Positions 11,101-23,026 of a DNA stretch of 64,000 nucleotides are shown piece by piece. A program made the translations under genes and the position numbers. Under the pieces are notes generated by a model, which was given only the letters and a program-made list of their open reading frames with translations, had not been told where the DNA came from and made no database searches. Origin of the DNA: Rhamnusium bicolor (taxonomy: Eukaryota > Arthropoda > Insecta > Coleoptera > Cerambycidae); the NCBI GenBank assembly GCA_029963845.1, contig JANEYF010002636.1:550001-614000 (forward strand), read 5' to 3'. Within the stretch, counting starts at the first letter, position 1. Every line of letters begins with the position of its first letter.

Positions 11101-11635
11101 TAGAGAAAGTATTTTTCGGACGGTGAACAATTATGAACAAAATAATGAATATCATAAACAAATGAAACAAACTGTCATGATATCTTATTAGATTGACGTG
11201 TGGTCGATTACGATCAGATTTTTCAATTAAAATAAATATAATAAATAAAAATTTATTCTTCTTTTATTACAACAGAATAAAAAAGACTGTACGACACAAG
11301 GACGAAAATATGTTTCGTACTAATATAGTAACTATTATGGCAAAAGGACGAAAAATAAAGTTTCTCGTACGATTACGGCTTCGCCTCGTCCGGCAACCGT
11401 ATGAGTAAGAAAAACATCCTTGTCCGTGTGTCATACACTATTTTTTATTAGATTGTAAGAAAAAAATGAATTTATATTTACAATATTTATTTTAATTGAA
11501 AAATCCGATCGTAATCGACCTCACGTAACTTTGACACAATCTAATAAGAATATCATGACAGTTTTGTTTCATTTGTTTATGATCTCCATTATTTTGTTCA
11601 TAATTGTTACCGTCCGAAAAGTAGTCACCTACCAA
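11100..11635. repeat. Inverted repeat, arms about 140 bp
   Basis: 11106-11250 and 11495-11630 are reverse complements with small differences (TCGGACGGT, then CAATTATGAACAAAATAATG, at the left). The spacer 11251-11494 holds a short CGTACGATTACGGCTTCG-type segment. The right arm also belongs to the larger palindrome at 11440-13556. Confidence 0.7.
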
Positions 11636-12100
11636 TTACAATAAAAAGTAATAATATAAAAAGCTGATCTTTTCGTCCAGATATTCCAATGTGCTACCTT
11701 AGTCCTTGAAAATCGAGGGCAAAATAGTATTTTTTGTTCCAGGGCATAAAAGTGTTATCGTGGTAATGCAGCATAGACTCCAAACATTACAGCCATTTTT
11801 TTTACATTAGATTCAATTATACGTCAACTTGACATAATAAATTCGACAATCAAAACTTCTTCTGTTGAAGGCAATTTTTTCTTTAATAATTAAAGCCGAT
11901 TAGAAGTTATTAAATAAATAATTTTTTTTTACTTATAACTCACCGTGCCTCTGCATCGAAGCATCTTAGGATACATGTTGACATGAAATTTCTTTCTCAG
12001 TTTCAAGTTGTGGCATTTAAAAATGCCAAAATATTCATCAAAATAATAATTATATACAATTTATGAATATAATTTATTAAATGTTAAATCAAGAATCCAC

Positions 12101-12211
<111 letters not shown>

Positions 12212-12385
12212 AGTATTTTATGAACGAAAATTTTAATTATTTCGATTTAATTATGCAGATATAAAATGTTTTATTATATATTTAAACTTAATTTCCTGTA
12301 TATCATATATATATAAACCGAAATCAGAATGATTTCAGTTTCGACTACGAACACATTATAATAAAAAATGTTTAATCTGTCGTGT

Positions 12386-12638
<253 letters not shown>

Positions 12639-12826
12639 CAACACGACAGATTAAACATTTTTTATTATAATGTGTTCATGATCGAAACTGAAATCATTCT
12701 GATTTCGGTTTCTGATTAAAATTTATATATGATACAGGAAATTAAGTTGCAGCATTATATGCGGTAAAACATTTTATATCTGCATAATTAATCAGAAATA
12801 ATTGGAAATTTTCGTTCATAAAATAC

Positions 12827-12829
<3 letters not shown>

Positions 12830-12904
<75 letters not shown>
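12830..12904. repeat. (AT)n microsatellite, right arm
   Basis: The mirror partner of 12104-12208, but about 30 bp shorter. Confidence 0.95.
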
Positions 12905-12906
<2 letters not shown>

Positions 12907-13555
12907 TGCATGGATTCTTGATTTAACATTTTAATAAATTTATTCATAAGTTGCTATATATTAAAAAGGTATTATTATTTTGATGAATATTTTGGCATTT
13001 TTAAATGCCACAACTTGAAACTGAGAAAGAAATTTCATGTCAACATGTATCCTAAGATGCTTCGATGCAGAGGCACGGTGAGTTATAAGTAAAAAAAAAA
13101 AAAATTATTTATTTAATAACTTCTAATCGGCTTTAATTATTAAAGAAAAATTGCCTTCAACAGAAGAAGTTTTGATTGTCGAATTTATTATGTCAAGTTG
13201 ACGTATAATTGAATCTAATGTAAAAAAAATGGCTGTAATGTTTGGAGTCTATGCTGCATTACCACGATAACACTTTTATGCCCTGGGACAAAAAATACTA
13301 TTTCCCTCGATTTTCAAGGACTAAGGTAGCACATTGGAATATCTGGACGAAAAGATCAGCTTTTTATATTATTACTTTTTATATGTAATTGGTAGGTGAC
13401 TACTTTTCGGACGGTAACCAATTATGAACAAAATAATGGATATCATAAACAAATGAAACAAAACTGTCATGATATTCTTATTAGATTGTGTCAAAGTTAC
13501 GTGAGGTCGATTACGATCGGATTTTTTCAATTAAAATAAATATTGTAAATATAAA

Positions 13556-13578
13556 TTATATATAATTATAATTATATA

Positions 13579-13641
<63 letters not shown>
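13556..13641. repeat. (AT)n-rich microsatellite at the palindrome edge
   Basis: A mixed ATAATTATAT and AT run that marks the right border of the palindrome. Confidence 0.9.
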
Positions 13642-13644
<3 letters not shown>

Positions 13645-13884
13645 TATTCATTTTTTAATATATTTCACTGAGATGGAAATTGGTTGGGTTCTAAACTGTT
13701 GTGACTACAGATGTCAGAAAAAATTCTGATTTAAATTTTCATTATTAATTGGCTATTGAGCCCTGAAGAAGTTTAAGTATATTAAATGAAACGTAGGCAA
13801 GGTAGCGTTTTATTTTAACCTATAATCCTGTTTCCCACAATTTTTCATCTGTAGAAGATTTTTCAAGGACACAAATTTCACTTC

Positions 13885-14059
13885 TTAACTAATATTAATG
13901 CACCCACTAGAAACATTTGCCACCATCCAATCGCAAGCATTGGTAGTTTCATTTACGCTAATGCAGACGCATTTGTCATTCAGTTCAGAATAAATTTTTT
14001 GTTTAATGCAGTTACTATCTCTGGGATAAATAATTGTTTCTTGGTGTTTCCGATTGCAC
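13885..14059 (-). CDS. Candidate 3'-terminal exon of a Cys-rich secreted protein
   Basis: On the minus strand a TGTTCAG acceptor ends at 14060. It is followed by an open frame of about 57 codons to a stop at 13885. Six Cys are spaced C-x15-C-x12-C-x-C-x9-C-x10-C, with two N-glycosylation sequons (NET and NVS). Even Cys spacing with a single C-x-C suggests an extracellular disulfide domain, but I recognise no family. It may be chance or a fossil. Confidence 0.28.
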
Positions 14060-14572
14060 CTGAACATATATTACTAGATCTAGTATTTGTATTCATTTTA
14101 ATTAGGTAAATGCGAAAAGAAAGGAAAATCTCTGGCGATCAAATAAAGTGTTCCTTCCGATAGGAAAACAGCCAAGACTGCCGACCTTTTTCTATTACCC
14201 CGCCAAGAAAATCGATATTTACCTGCGTGCCTGTGACTGTTCCTTCATTCTATCTTATCTTAGGGGCCGTTCTAATCAAAATATGACCCGAAGCATAAGA
14301 TAATAAAGAAAGGCATATATATTACTGTGAACAAACTTATTTACTTTATAAACTAAGAAAACAGTGATAGCGGGGAGAGTTAAAAGTAAGATATACTTAC
14401 AGTCTCTTGATTTGAAATGTTTCTCATATAATATAAATAAATGAATTGCATTCGAATTTGTCCTCAACAATTTATATTTAAATATTATATTATTATTTTT
14501 ATTACTTAAATAGGTAAAAAGGTATTATTACGCGTATGAACATAATATAACTCGATTTTCAGTATACCCTGA
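14060..14572. other. Non-coding, nothing recognised
   Basis: AT-rich. The short minus frame at 14276-14470 has no motif. Confidence 0.35.
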
Positions 14573-14574
14573 TA

Positions 14575-15905
14575 GGCCAGTCACTTTACAGTTTTTCCTC
14601 GGAAAATTTCTCAGAGTGGTGATTTTTGGTACAGATTTTTTTATTTTAGTATTAGAAAAATGTCAAAAATTTTATTGGATCCGAGCCGTGCTTGCTACCA
14701 TACATGTCAAAGAGGATGCAAAAAACAGATTTTTGGAGATAATTGCGTAATTATAACTTTTACGGTAAAAATATTTATCATAGAATAAAATCAATTAAAG
14801 TCTCTATAAAAAAGGTTCTATCCAATTTTCTCGTAGAGGCGATAGTTTTGACGCAGCAACGCTAAGTTGGAAAAAGTTTGCACGTAAAATTTTGACTGTG
14901 CGCATGTGCTGTCTATGAGCGATATACAACTGAGATGTCTTGGGCGACCTATAGATAGCAGCTAAGATGCCGGTTTGACAGAATTTGCCTGTAGACATCT
15001 TGGATTCGTAATTTTCCATAGTTTTTGTTTGTATAAAGGAATTTTTCGAGTGCGATTGAGACAAAAATGGATGAAAATTGTTTACTCTGTGCGGAGACAC
15101 TAAGTGCACATAGAATGTTCTGTGAGAAAAAATTCATCGAAGTGAGTGATTGAAAGATATGGAGAAACATACCTTCCAGCATTGTACGATGTTCTCTCGA
15201 TGTATGCCATTTCAAATGTTTCACAAGATCTGTGAGACAAAGTAGAACAGATAAATTAGCGCTTTGCCATCAACGAAAAGTACTGTACCATCAGATTCAG
15301 AATTGGAATGGGAAGAGTTACCTACCGAGCATTGTGGATGGAGAAAAGGTGACAAGCTCTGCCTTATAATCACTTCAAAATCTCCAGCTCCTGATGCTAT
15401 CCTGCAATTATTCGAAAGGTTGCGGTTCGGAACACAGTTGCCGAAAGATCGGCCTCCAGTGTTCTACGATTGGTGGTAACGGCCACGGTTCCTCCTGCTT
15501 CAATGCTCCACCAACAGAATATTTCGTAGAAACACCGATGGACGATCTCGCTCTTGTAACAGAGAAGATAAAAGGTGAAAACAATGCCGAAGACGAATGG
15601 TAGTATTCGTAGTTAGGATCATTGTTACATCACAACTATCGCCTCTACTAAAACAATGCATAGAATCTTTTTTGTAGATAGTTTAATTGATTTTTATAAC
15701 TACTTTTATTGTACAGCAACATTTATGGAGTTATCTCCCAATACCTATTTTTTTGCACATTCTTTAACGTGCTGCACAGGAACCATGGCTTTAATCCAAC
15801 AGAACTTTCGATATGTCGTTCCTAACGCCAAAAGATCTACACCAAAAGTTGTTTCTCTGTAAGTTTTCCGAACATTTACTCTGTTTTAGCTTAAAGTGAC
15901 TGGTC
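14575..15905. mobile_element. DNA transposon with about 270-bp TIRs and TA flanks
   Basis: The left end GGCCAGTCACTTTA at 14575 and the right end (minus strand) GACCAGTCACTTTA at 15905 are each flanked by TA (14573-14574; 15906-15907). Similarity continues inward in mirror order (TTTTGGT-AGAT, GGAGATAA, AAATCAATTAAA) to GTAGAGGCGATAGTT at about 14831 and its complement near 15640. This gives inverted repeats of about 270 bp at moderate identity. The interior holds a decayed Cys-rich coding region. A TA target fits Tc1/mariner-type or similar elements, but no transposase is recognised. Confidence 0.72.
15264..15603 (+). pseudogene. Decayed CXC-type Cys-rich domain of a repeat-encoded protein
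   Basis: The first frame reads GWRKGDKLCLIITSKSPAP. After a frame change near 15394 the second reads LSCNYSKGCG, then SCRKIGLQCSTIGGNGHG, then SSCFNAPPTEYF, ending ENNAEDEW and a stop. The pattern C-x-C-x4-C, CRK-x-GL-x-C and CHG-x-x-C-x-N is known from many uncharacterised insect repeat-encoded proteins with a tesmin/TSO1-like Cys-rich end. Several Cys positions appear replaced (Y in CNY; G in IGGNG), so metal binding is probably lost. Upstream 15068-15250 reads MDENCLLCAETLSAHRMF before a stop and may be part of the same gene. Confidence 0.55.
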
Positions 15906-15907
15906 TA

Positions 15908-16230
15908 TAATGTTTTTCTATATTATGTCTATGTGGAATGTGGATATACATATGTAATGGATAAGGAGCACGAGGAAAATGATTGTTTTTTTCGTTTTTT
16001 TAGTAGTTTAAAATTTTTTACAATTTAAATATTGTCTGAACGTTATTTGTGGCATTATTTAAATTTTCCTCTTTTTCTTCCTGTGGTTGAAAGAAAAAAA
16101 AATTGCAATTTAATTTTATAGTTCGATTAATAATTATAATTTTCTATATTTAGAACGTTCATGTATGTACAGGTTCGCATTTATGATGTGACGGAATTAC
16201 TTTTTTTCTCTTTTTATATCAAATATTATA
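15908..16230. other. Non-coding, nothing recognised
   Basis: AT-rich. No frame or repeat is seen. Confidence 0.35.
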
Positions 16231-17008
16231 CAACGTGCTCCAGGAAGTTTGAAACAAATGGAAAACTGTTTCTTTAATAACATCAGAAAATTTTATTCTT
16301 GAGAAAAATTGGTAGTTTTAAATTAAATACTGTCTACACAAATTTGTATTAGTCCAGGTGATTATGCCAGAAAATCAAATTATTTTAAATTGACTGAAGA
16401 GCAGACTATCTATTAGTACCTATATTCGATAAAAATGTGCAAATATTGCAAAATCCAACCCACTCGTCTTTTATAGGTTTATACAGTGTGCAAAAAATAT
16501 TTCTCAAGTTATTACAGCGCCAGTGGAAACTCTTGTGAAATAAAGTCGCTGTCTTTTTTCCCCAAAACATTTATTTGGACAAATAATCACCAGTAAAATT
16601 GTAAAAAAGTAAACCTTTATGGGTTTTTGGTAGATATCGTTGAATTTAAAACATTTCTCTTAAGAGAATAATAGTCATCAATTTAGTGAGGGAGCAAAAT
16701 GTAAAAAAAGACGAAATTTTAATTTTTTCGAATTGGTCAACCAAATTTTATATTTGGGCATATCTTGGAAAATAAAAACAATTTTTTGAAATTGAATTTT
16801 ATGGTATTTTAAATAATAAGGGTAGTTTACTCTTGGGTCAATGTCAAATAAATTGATTTTTTCAACATAACCATCCGGAATAATACAAATTTGTGTAACC
16901 AGTATTTAATTTGAGACCATGCATCAATTTTTCTCAAGAATAAAATTTTCTGAGAAATCATTAATGAAAAAAGTTTTCCATTAGTTTCAAACTTTCCGGA
17001 TCACGTTG
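16231..17008. mobile_element. Non-autonomous element with about 120-bp inverted ends
   Basis: The left end CAACGTGCTCCAGGAAGTTT (16231) and the right end, read on minus, CAACGTGATCCGGAAAGTTT (17008) continue in mirror order for about 120 bp, including GAAAATTTTATTCTTGAG and ACACAAATTTGTATTA. The interior of about 530 bp has no frame. This looks like a MITE or a deletion derivative. Confidence 0.7.
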
Positions 17009-17888
17009 AGCAGTCCGTACATTTTCTTTTATAAATAAAATTTCACTTATCAACTTATTTTTTCACATTTTTTTCAGTTATTTTTTAAAATATCAAGGTT
17101 TATACAAAAGGAACAGTATAACTCTGTTTTTATAAATTTTAAAGAACATTTTCAATCTACTTGTTTAATTATAAAAAAAATGCTTTAAAATAGCCATTTC
17201 CTTAAATTTTCCATCATCTTTTCGCTTATACAAGCCTACAAAGTCAAGACATTTTGAGACAGTTTTTTCCATATCTGTTAGGTTGTTCTTAGGTTGTTCT
17301 TAATCAAATTAAAAGTTTTGTCCAGCTAGAAGTTAAATTCAGATAATGTTTTAAAATGCTAAAAAATGCAACAGGAGTTACACATATGTATATATATTGA
17401 ACGGGAAATGTACCAGCTATTGACTTGTTGGCTTATTTCTTATAAGACTAGAAGTAAAAGTTTATAAAAACTTTGTCATGTTGCCCGTCTGCAATTTTCT
17501 TACTGCATACAAAAAGTTCACATGTAACTTCCTGAATTACCAGAAAATTCACTTTACTTACACAAAATACAGTAACGATACTTCTTTAAGTTTATAGCTA
17601 AATACAATTTCGTGGTACAGCATAATAAGTAAGAAGTTGACGATATTTTAACATATTTAAGAGAGACGTAGTTCCATGATCAAATCAAATGACAAAAAGA
17701 CATGAAAATATAAATTTAGCTTGCTCGATTACACGGTCATCAATTATAAGCATGTGTTTACAAAAAGTTATATTATGTACTTTGTAACAGCAGACAGAAT
17801 AGATCTCTAAGCTCTCAGGACAAACGAGCATACAAATCCAAACAAAAACTATCATTAGGTAACATCTCCGATATTTAAGTATTAAACT
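17009..17888. other. Non-coding, nothing recognised
   Basis: AT-rich. No motif is seen. Confidence 0.35.
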
Positions 17889-17965
17889 TTGAGACGTGGA
17901 GTTTTCCTTTGTTGTAAAGTTCAAACAAAGCATTTGAATTTTGTTCAGAACTTTGTTACCAGTAC
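17889..17965 (+). repeat. Dispersed 77-bp repeat, copy 1
   Basis: GAGACGTGGAGTTTTCCTTT and the following about 55 bp recur almost unchanged at 20232-20306. The flanks of the two copies are unrelated. The element type is unknown. Confidence 0.7.
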
Positions 17966-20231
17966 AGCTACGTTTGTCTTTAAAGACAGATGTATATTAA
18001 AATTGGTAAGAAACCTAATTTATCTAGATTTCCCCAAACAAATAAATATAATTAAGTTAGACAACGGGGTTATTCTGGTGCAGTTCGACAGTTTATACAA
18101 TACTGAAAGTCATTATGTTTGGTATTATCATAACGTGAATTATCAGTTACTAAAACAATATTGATACAATTCATATGAAATTAATAAAAAGCAGCAATTG
18201 CCAAAATTTAAAATGTTTCATTTGAGATGTTTCAATATTATTGAAATAAGATTAAGAATATGAAATTTGTTGCTGTTAAAACAATTACAGAAAATGCATA
18301 CACAAATATACAAATTAAGACTATTAACATAAAAATAACACAAACAAAAAATAAATAACCAACATAGTTTACTTGCAACATAAAAAATGTCGGCCTCTTT
18401 GACGGCGGTAAGAGATTAAAGAAACCGACGGTTTCTTTGTTGCAAATAAATTTGAAATAAACTGTACAATTGTTGGATTAATAATTTAAAATCATAAAAA
18501 AATGTAAAATACTTATGTTTTCACATAAATAAGATATACACATCCATCAACGCTATAAAAAAAATCTATATTCATTTTTTTAAAAGAGTTTAGTGAACTT
18601 ATTGATTTAACATCATTTGGGTGTTTACCATAAGCACAGATATACACACGATGAATTCTTATAGAATGACTTACAGTGCTTTCCTACGAAAGCACAAAAG
18701 GACCATACAAGATTTTTAAAAATTATTCCCAGTTAGAACTGTAAATATTTCAAATTAGGACGTGTTGTGGTTTTATAATTGCTTTAGGAAATTATATTGG
18801 GATGGTTGTTAATGCCGTTAATGTTAATGCCTAATATGTTTTGATATCACTAAGTTTCAGATCGAACACATAAAGTCAACTACTTATTAGAGTCTTAATG
18901 CAGCAGGCAAAAATCTGTAATAAATCAGTCTTAAGCATAAAATAGCTTGGTTTTCCTTTGTCCAGAACATGTGTTTTAAAATATCATTAGTAAAACCAAA
19001 GCACTGTATAAAAAAATGGGATAGGAGCGCGAAATAGACATGTGCAGTGTCGAGCAAAACGCGGAATTCTTAGGTTACATTATCCGGGCACCATAAATCC
19101 GACAGGTTTTAAAGCAATTGTGTTATGTCCTCAAAGAGTTTAAAACGAGTTTTAAGATAAGCCTACAAGTTTTAAGAAGTATAATAAGCCACAATGAGGC
19201 GTAAAATATACTTTTACAAAAAACAAATCGATATACTTAAAGAGCAATTGGTAATTTAATAAGCACTTTAAGACAAAACATGTTTAAAGTAGAACTGTTC
19301 AAAACTAATAGGGTTTATACATATAGTCGCCATTATTTCTGGCCGTCAAGCGATATATAATGGTCAGCTATATTAGGAATGTTGCAGATTAAGCAAAAAA
19401 AATGTAATTTGTATCTATTTAATAGAAATGTTTTATAAAAAAGAATTAACTAACACCATATTATGGGAGGATGCCACCGACTTATTTATTTTTAAATCAC
19501 CGAGAGAAAATACTTATATTTTTTAAAAATTTGTTTTTAGGTAGAGCACGAATTTTTATGAACTACCTAACCCACGTTTTACAGTAAACTTAGCATCGTT
19601 GAAAATTTTAGCCAACTATGAGGAGTCCCGACATATCATTTCTTTCATCTATAGGCTGAATCGGTTTCAGTAGTTGCCATAATATACATGCGGCCCACAT
19701 ATATCATGTACGGATCAAGGGAGTGTGGGACTAGATTTATTTCTATTTATGTTTATTTCATTAAATAAAAAACGTCCGCTCAAAGTATTTATGTGTGCCT
19801 TTTAAGTTTTAATATTGTGCTTATCCTAAACCAAATATGATTTTATAATACTCTTGAGATACTTTACGAGTAACAATTTGAACAATTCATTAAAACTTGA
19901 AAGTTTAAATAGTAGTTTTAAAAAGAGGCATCTAGGCAATCCTCTAGATGGACCCCTGTACTGTTACAAGGGTTTTAAATCAGTTTTATGCAGTTATTCT
20001 TGACTATTTACGTTTGTAGGTAGTCTTAGAAATAAGCTTTGAGGATATCTTATAGAGAATACTGCTACATAGGAAGTTTACCTTGATATGGTAGTTAGAA
20101 TGCCTTTAGAGTAAAAAATGTTCCTATATGAATAGATTATTCAAATTAAATATTATTCGAACCACTCATTTCTGCTTTAAAAACAATTAATTTGTTGAAG
20201 GAGCTAAGCCCATACTATAATACTGTATGTT
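17966..20231. other. AT-rich stretch without recognised genes
   Basis: The plus frame 17889-18164 starts in the dispersed repeat and shows no motif. A 9-bp-arm hairpin (AAAGAAACC, GAC, GGTTTCTTT) lies at 18418-18438. Nothing else is seen. Confidence 0.35.
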
Positions 20232-20306
20232 GAGACGTGGAGTTTTCCTTTGTTGTAAAGTTCAAACAAAGCATTTCAATTTTGTTCAAACTTTGTTAAC
20301 AGTACG
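20232..20306 (+). repeat. Dispersed 77-bp repeat, copy 2
   Basis: Same orientation as 17889-17965, with only a few differences including a short deletion near the end. Confidence 0.7.
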
Positions 20307-20559
20307 AATAGATTCCGTAATACAGTAATAATAATGACTAATGAGTCGAATATTAGTGATTTTTAGGCAACATAAGAAAACATGATTTAGGTATTCAATA
20401 TGATCGAGTCATGTAAAGTTGTTATCGACGATTGTGCACAGGAATCTTGTATTTTTAATTATTTCAATTATTGTCTATGGAAAAAGTAAATCTTTTGGTA
20501 AGTTATTGCGAACTTAAGGTTTCTATGGCAACTGTTTTACACATATTAATTATTATTAA

Positions 20560-20800
20560 ATTGTTTTTATTGCACCACTTTAAATGCTGTTTTTACACAT
20601 GCAACGTTTCGAATAAATTCCCTCTCGCTTTTATCATTGATAATTAACGACGTATCTGCGTACATGAAAACAATGCACTCACTTTGATGGTCAGGCAAAT
20701 CATTGATACATAAAAGAAAAATGATAGGACCCAAAATAATACCTTGAGGAGTGTCTAGATCAGTTTGATAAATATTTGAAAAGTTATTGTTATATTTAAT
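20560..20800 (-). pseudogene. LINE reverse transcriptase fragment
   Basis: The minus strand reads TPQGIILGPIIFLLCINDLP, then FMYADTSLIINDKSERE. These are the G-x-P-Q-G-S-x-L-G-P-L-L-F and Y-A-D-D-T-S RT blocks at normal spacing. The catalytic Y-A-D-D reads Y-A-D-T (20654-20662), as if one Asp codon had been deleted. About 70 codons remain. Confidence 0.75.
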
Positions 20801-21520
20801 ATTCTGTTTTCTAGGTATGATATTATTAAACTCCCCTTATGCTTTTTAAAATATTACGCATAGCATGTTATCATTTTAAATCAGTTTCGACTACTACTCA
20901 AGCAAACCTAATATAAAACATGCATTGCAGGAACAACACAAAAGTTTCCAATCTACAAGTAGAAGTGATTTTATTGAGGAAATCAAATATAGTACTTGCT
21001 AACGAATGGTAAGTTTATAAATAAACAAGCACTGCCTGATAATAAAATTATGGGAAATAAAGTATCATCATCACCAACAAAGTAGATTACGTAAATTCTA
21101 TTGCTGTTCTCAATAATAACAAAATTGACAATGAGAGATAAGTGAGTTCGGATATCGTCGAGTCATTCCAGTGACGGCTGCAGAAACCTTGATAAAAAAT
21201 GCAAGTTTATATCATGTGAATTTATTTACATTGTATAAATTTTTAAATAACCATATAAAAACTAATTCGTTTATACATTTTCAATAATGATGTAATTTAA
21301 AAAGCCTTCTATGAATCTAAATGAATTAGTTCGATTATAAATCAAATTTCATTTAATAACATAAAACTGTTTGCGAATTATGTAGTTCATTGACATTTGA
21401 ATATCATCTAAAAAATCATATACCTACCAAATGCAAACTGTGAATTACCATTTGCATTATTCTCACAGGCAGAATGTTATACAATACTTCTCCGCCGGTG
21501 CTGCGCGTATATACATATGT
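20801..21520. other. Non-coding, nothing recognised
   Basis: AT-rich. No frame or RNA motif is seen. Confidence 0.3.
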
Positions 21521-21521
21521 A

Positions 21522-21754
21522 CTATTTGACAAACATATCGTGGCAGTGAGATAAAGATGCGCAAAAGGTTAGGGTTGTTTGAAATGGGGAATGTCATTCG
21601 CATAACGTTTGTATTAGTGTTTATATCGGTACACTAGCGCTAAAGTAACTTTCAGAAAATTGTTATATTCTGTAGTTCAGTGTTTTGTGAATTGGGGTGT
21701 AATAAATTTTTGCGACTTGCGCATATGTGCCTTGTAATGTTTGTCAAGTAGTCA
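21522..21754. repeat. Short inverted-repeat element (possible MITE)
   Basis: CTATTTGACAAACAT followed by GATGCGCAAAAG near 21524-21569 pairs with the complement of a segment at 21716-21754 reading CTACTTGACAAACAT and TATGCGCAAG on the minus strand. Arms are about 40 bp, imperfect. Confidence 0.45.
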
Positions 21755-22234
21755 CTCAACGCACCTAATTTGACACTTTGGCGGCGCGGAGAGAAAAGCA
21801 AAAAAAGATAGTGTGAGAAAGAGACAAGCTCAACCGCTTTACATCGAAAGGGCGCATCCAAGCTCAAGTACCAAGCTAGGATAGTTTATTTGTATGTGAC
21901 TATTTCACGAACTTTTACCCAATACGCCACTACCTCCACAGCCTATACTGACAAAAAGGGGCACTTGTCTGAACGCAGCATCGTATTACTACAGACATTT
22001 TGATGATATAAAGAGTCGTACTAAAATTGGACGCTAAAGGTGAGTTGCTATTACAAATGCTCAATAAGCTACTGTCGATCCCAGTGTCCAAAAAAATTTA
22101 GAATTTATGCACTTAAGCTTTTCACGAATCCCTCTCGCTATAGAAGAACTTGAATATCGATCAAAAAAAGAAGAATAGTAGACCGACTACAGGGCAAAAA
22201 AATTGATTGTTTAGGGTCTCAAATAAATGTGGTG

Positions 22235-22395
22235 TTTTTACGAATGCTCCTTATTTTAAATATGTACCAGTAACATCTGAAATAGAACGTTCAATTTCAA
22301 CATATAAATGGATTCTTGCAGACCAGCAGCAGATTTAACAGCAGAACATATGAAGCAACTTCTAATAATATACTTCGCTTGTAAGTAATAATACC
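22235..22395 (+). pseudogene. hAT transposase C-terminal (dimerisation) fragment
   Basis: The plus strand reads KYVPVTSEIERSISTYKWIL then ADQQQI, and after one frame change LTAEHMKQLLIIYF. This matches the hAT C-terminal signature in which P-x-T-S-x-x-x-E-R-x-F-S is followed by a run of hydrophobics. Only about 50 codons remain. It lies just upstream of the hammerhead dimer, with no evident functional link. Confidence 0.6.
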
Positions 22396-22672
22396 GGAAT
22401 AATAACTATGAATAAATAAGCAGTGCAGCGAAAAAAAATTACTGGTGTAAACTGCTAGTGTCAATATACTTTCACTTTACTACTTACACTAGTCATTTTT
22501 AGAACCTCTACACTACAAAATAGGCTCTGTGTGTCGACTGTGCATATTGAGGCCCCATTTGTGGCACATGAAAACTTGAAGGCACTAATTGAGTACTGTG
22601 TACTATAATTTCCAACCTTATTTTAGTTCCTGTTCCTGACCTATCACATTCTAGATATAATTCCTTAGCTAC

Positions 22673-22717
22673 GCTACGCTGATGAGGGGCAATAACTCCG
22701 AAACACGTGTCCGTAGC
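22673..22717 (+). ncRNA. Type I hammerhead ribozyme, copy 1, intact core
   Basis: Stem I 5' strand GCTACG (22673-22678) pairs perfectly with CGTAGC (22712-22717). The core CTGATGA is at 22679-22685. Stem II is GGGG/CTCC (22686-22689 with 22696-22699, one G-T pair) with a 6-nt loop. GAAA starts at 22700. The minimal stem III is A-C (22703-22704) with G-T (22709-22710) around a 4-nt ACGT loop. The cleavage triplet GTC ends at C22711. All conserved hammerhead positions are present. The very short stem III is typical of type I hammerheads in animal retroelements, which are often active as dimers. Confidence 0.87.
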
Positions 22718-22981
22718 TGCATAATTTTTTTTGGGGATACGGCACTAAACGTTCTTTGTTTAATTTTGAACACCAATAAATCTATCTTGTTTTGTTTGTA
22801 TGTGCCAAGTGAAAACGAGCAGTACACATAGAGCTCTGTGTGTCGACTGTGCTCATCGAGGCCCCATTTGTGGCACATGGGGACATGAAGACACTAATTG
22901 TGTACTATTTACTGTACTTTCCAGCCATATTTTAGTTCTTGTTCCTGATCTATCACAATCTAGATCCAATTCCTTAGCTAT

Positions 22982-23026
22982 GCTACGTTGATGAGGGGTA
23001 ATAACTCCGAAACACGTGTCCGTAGC
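22982..23026 (+). ncRNA. Type I hammerhead ribozyme, copy 2, C-to-T in the core
   Basis: Stem I GCTACG (22982-22987) with CGTAGC (23021-23026), stem II GGGG/CTCC, GAAAC, the ACGT loop and GTC (23018-23020) are all kept. The core reads TTGATGA (22988-22994), so the conserved first C is T. Established hammerhead work treats this C as essential, so strong self-cleavage is not expected unless the base is a read error. Confidence 0.75.

Noticed and set aside
11193..11408. Plus frame ending in an Arg-rich tail
   Set aside because: It falls in the spacer of an inverted repeat and has low-complexity composition.
13752..13798. CTGAAGA ... GAAAC on the plus strand, hammerhead-like
   Set aside because: Stem II pairs poorly and there is no U-H cleavage triplet after the GAAAC segment. 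Only two core words match.
21652..21867. Minus frame with a hydrophobic stretch
   Set aside because: It overlaps an inverted-repeat element and has no supporting signals.
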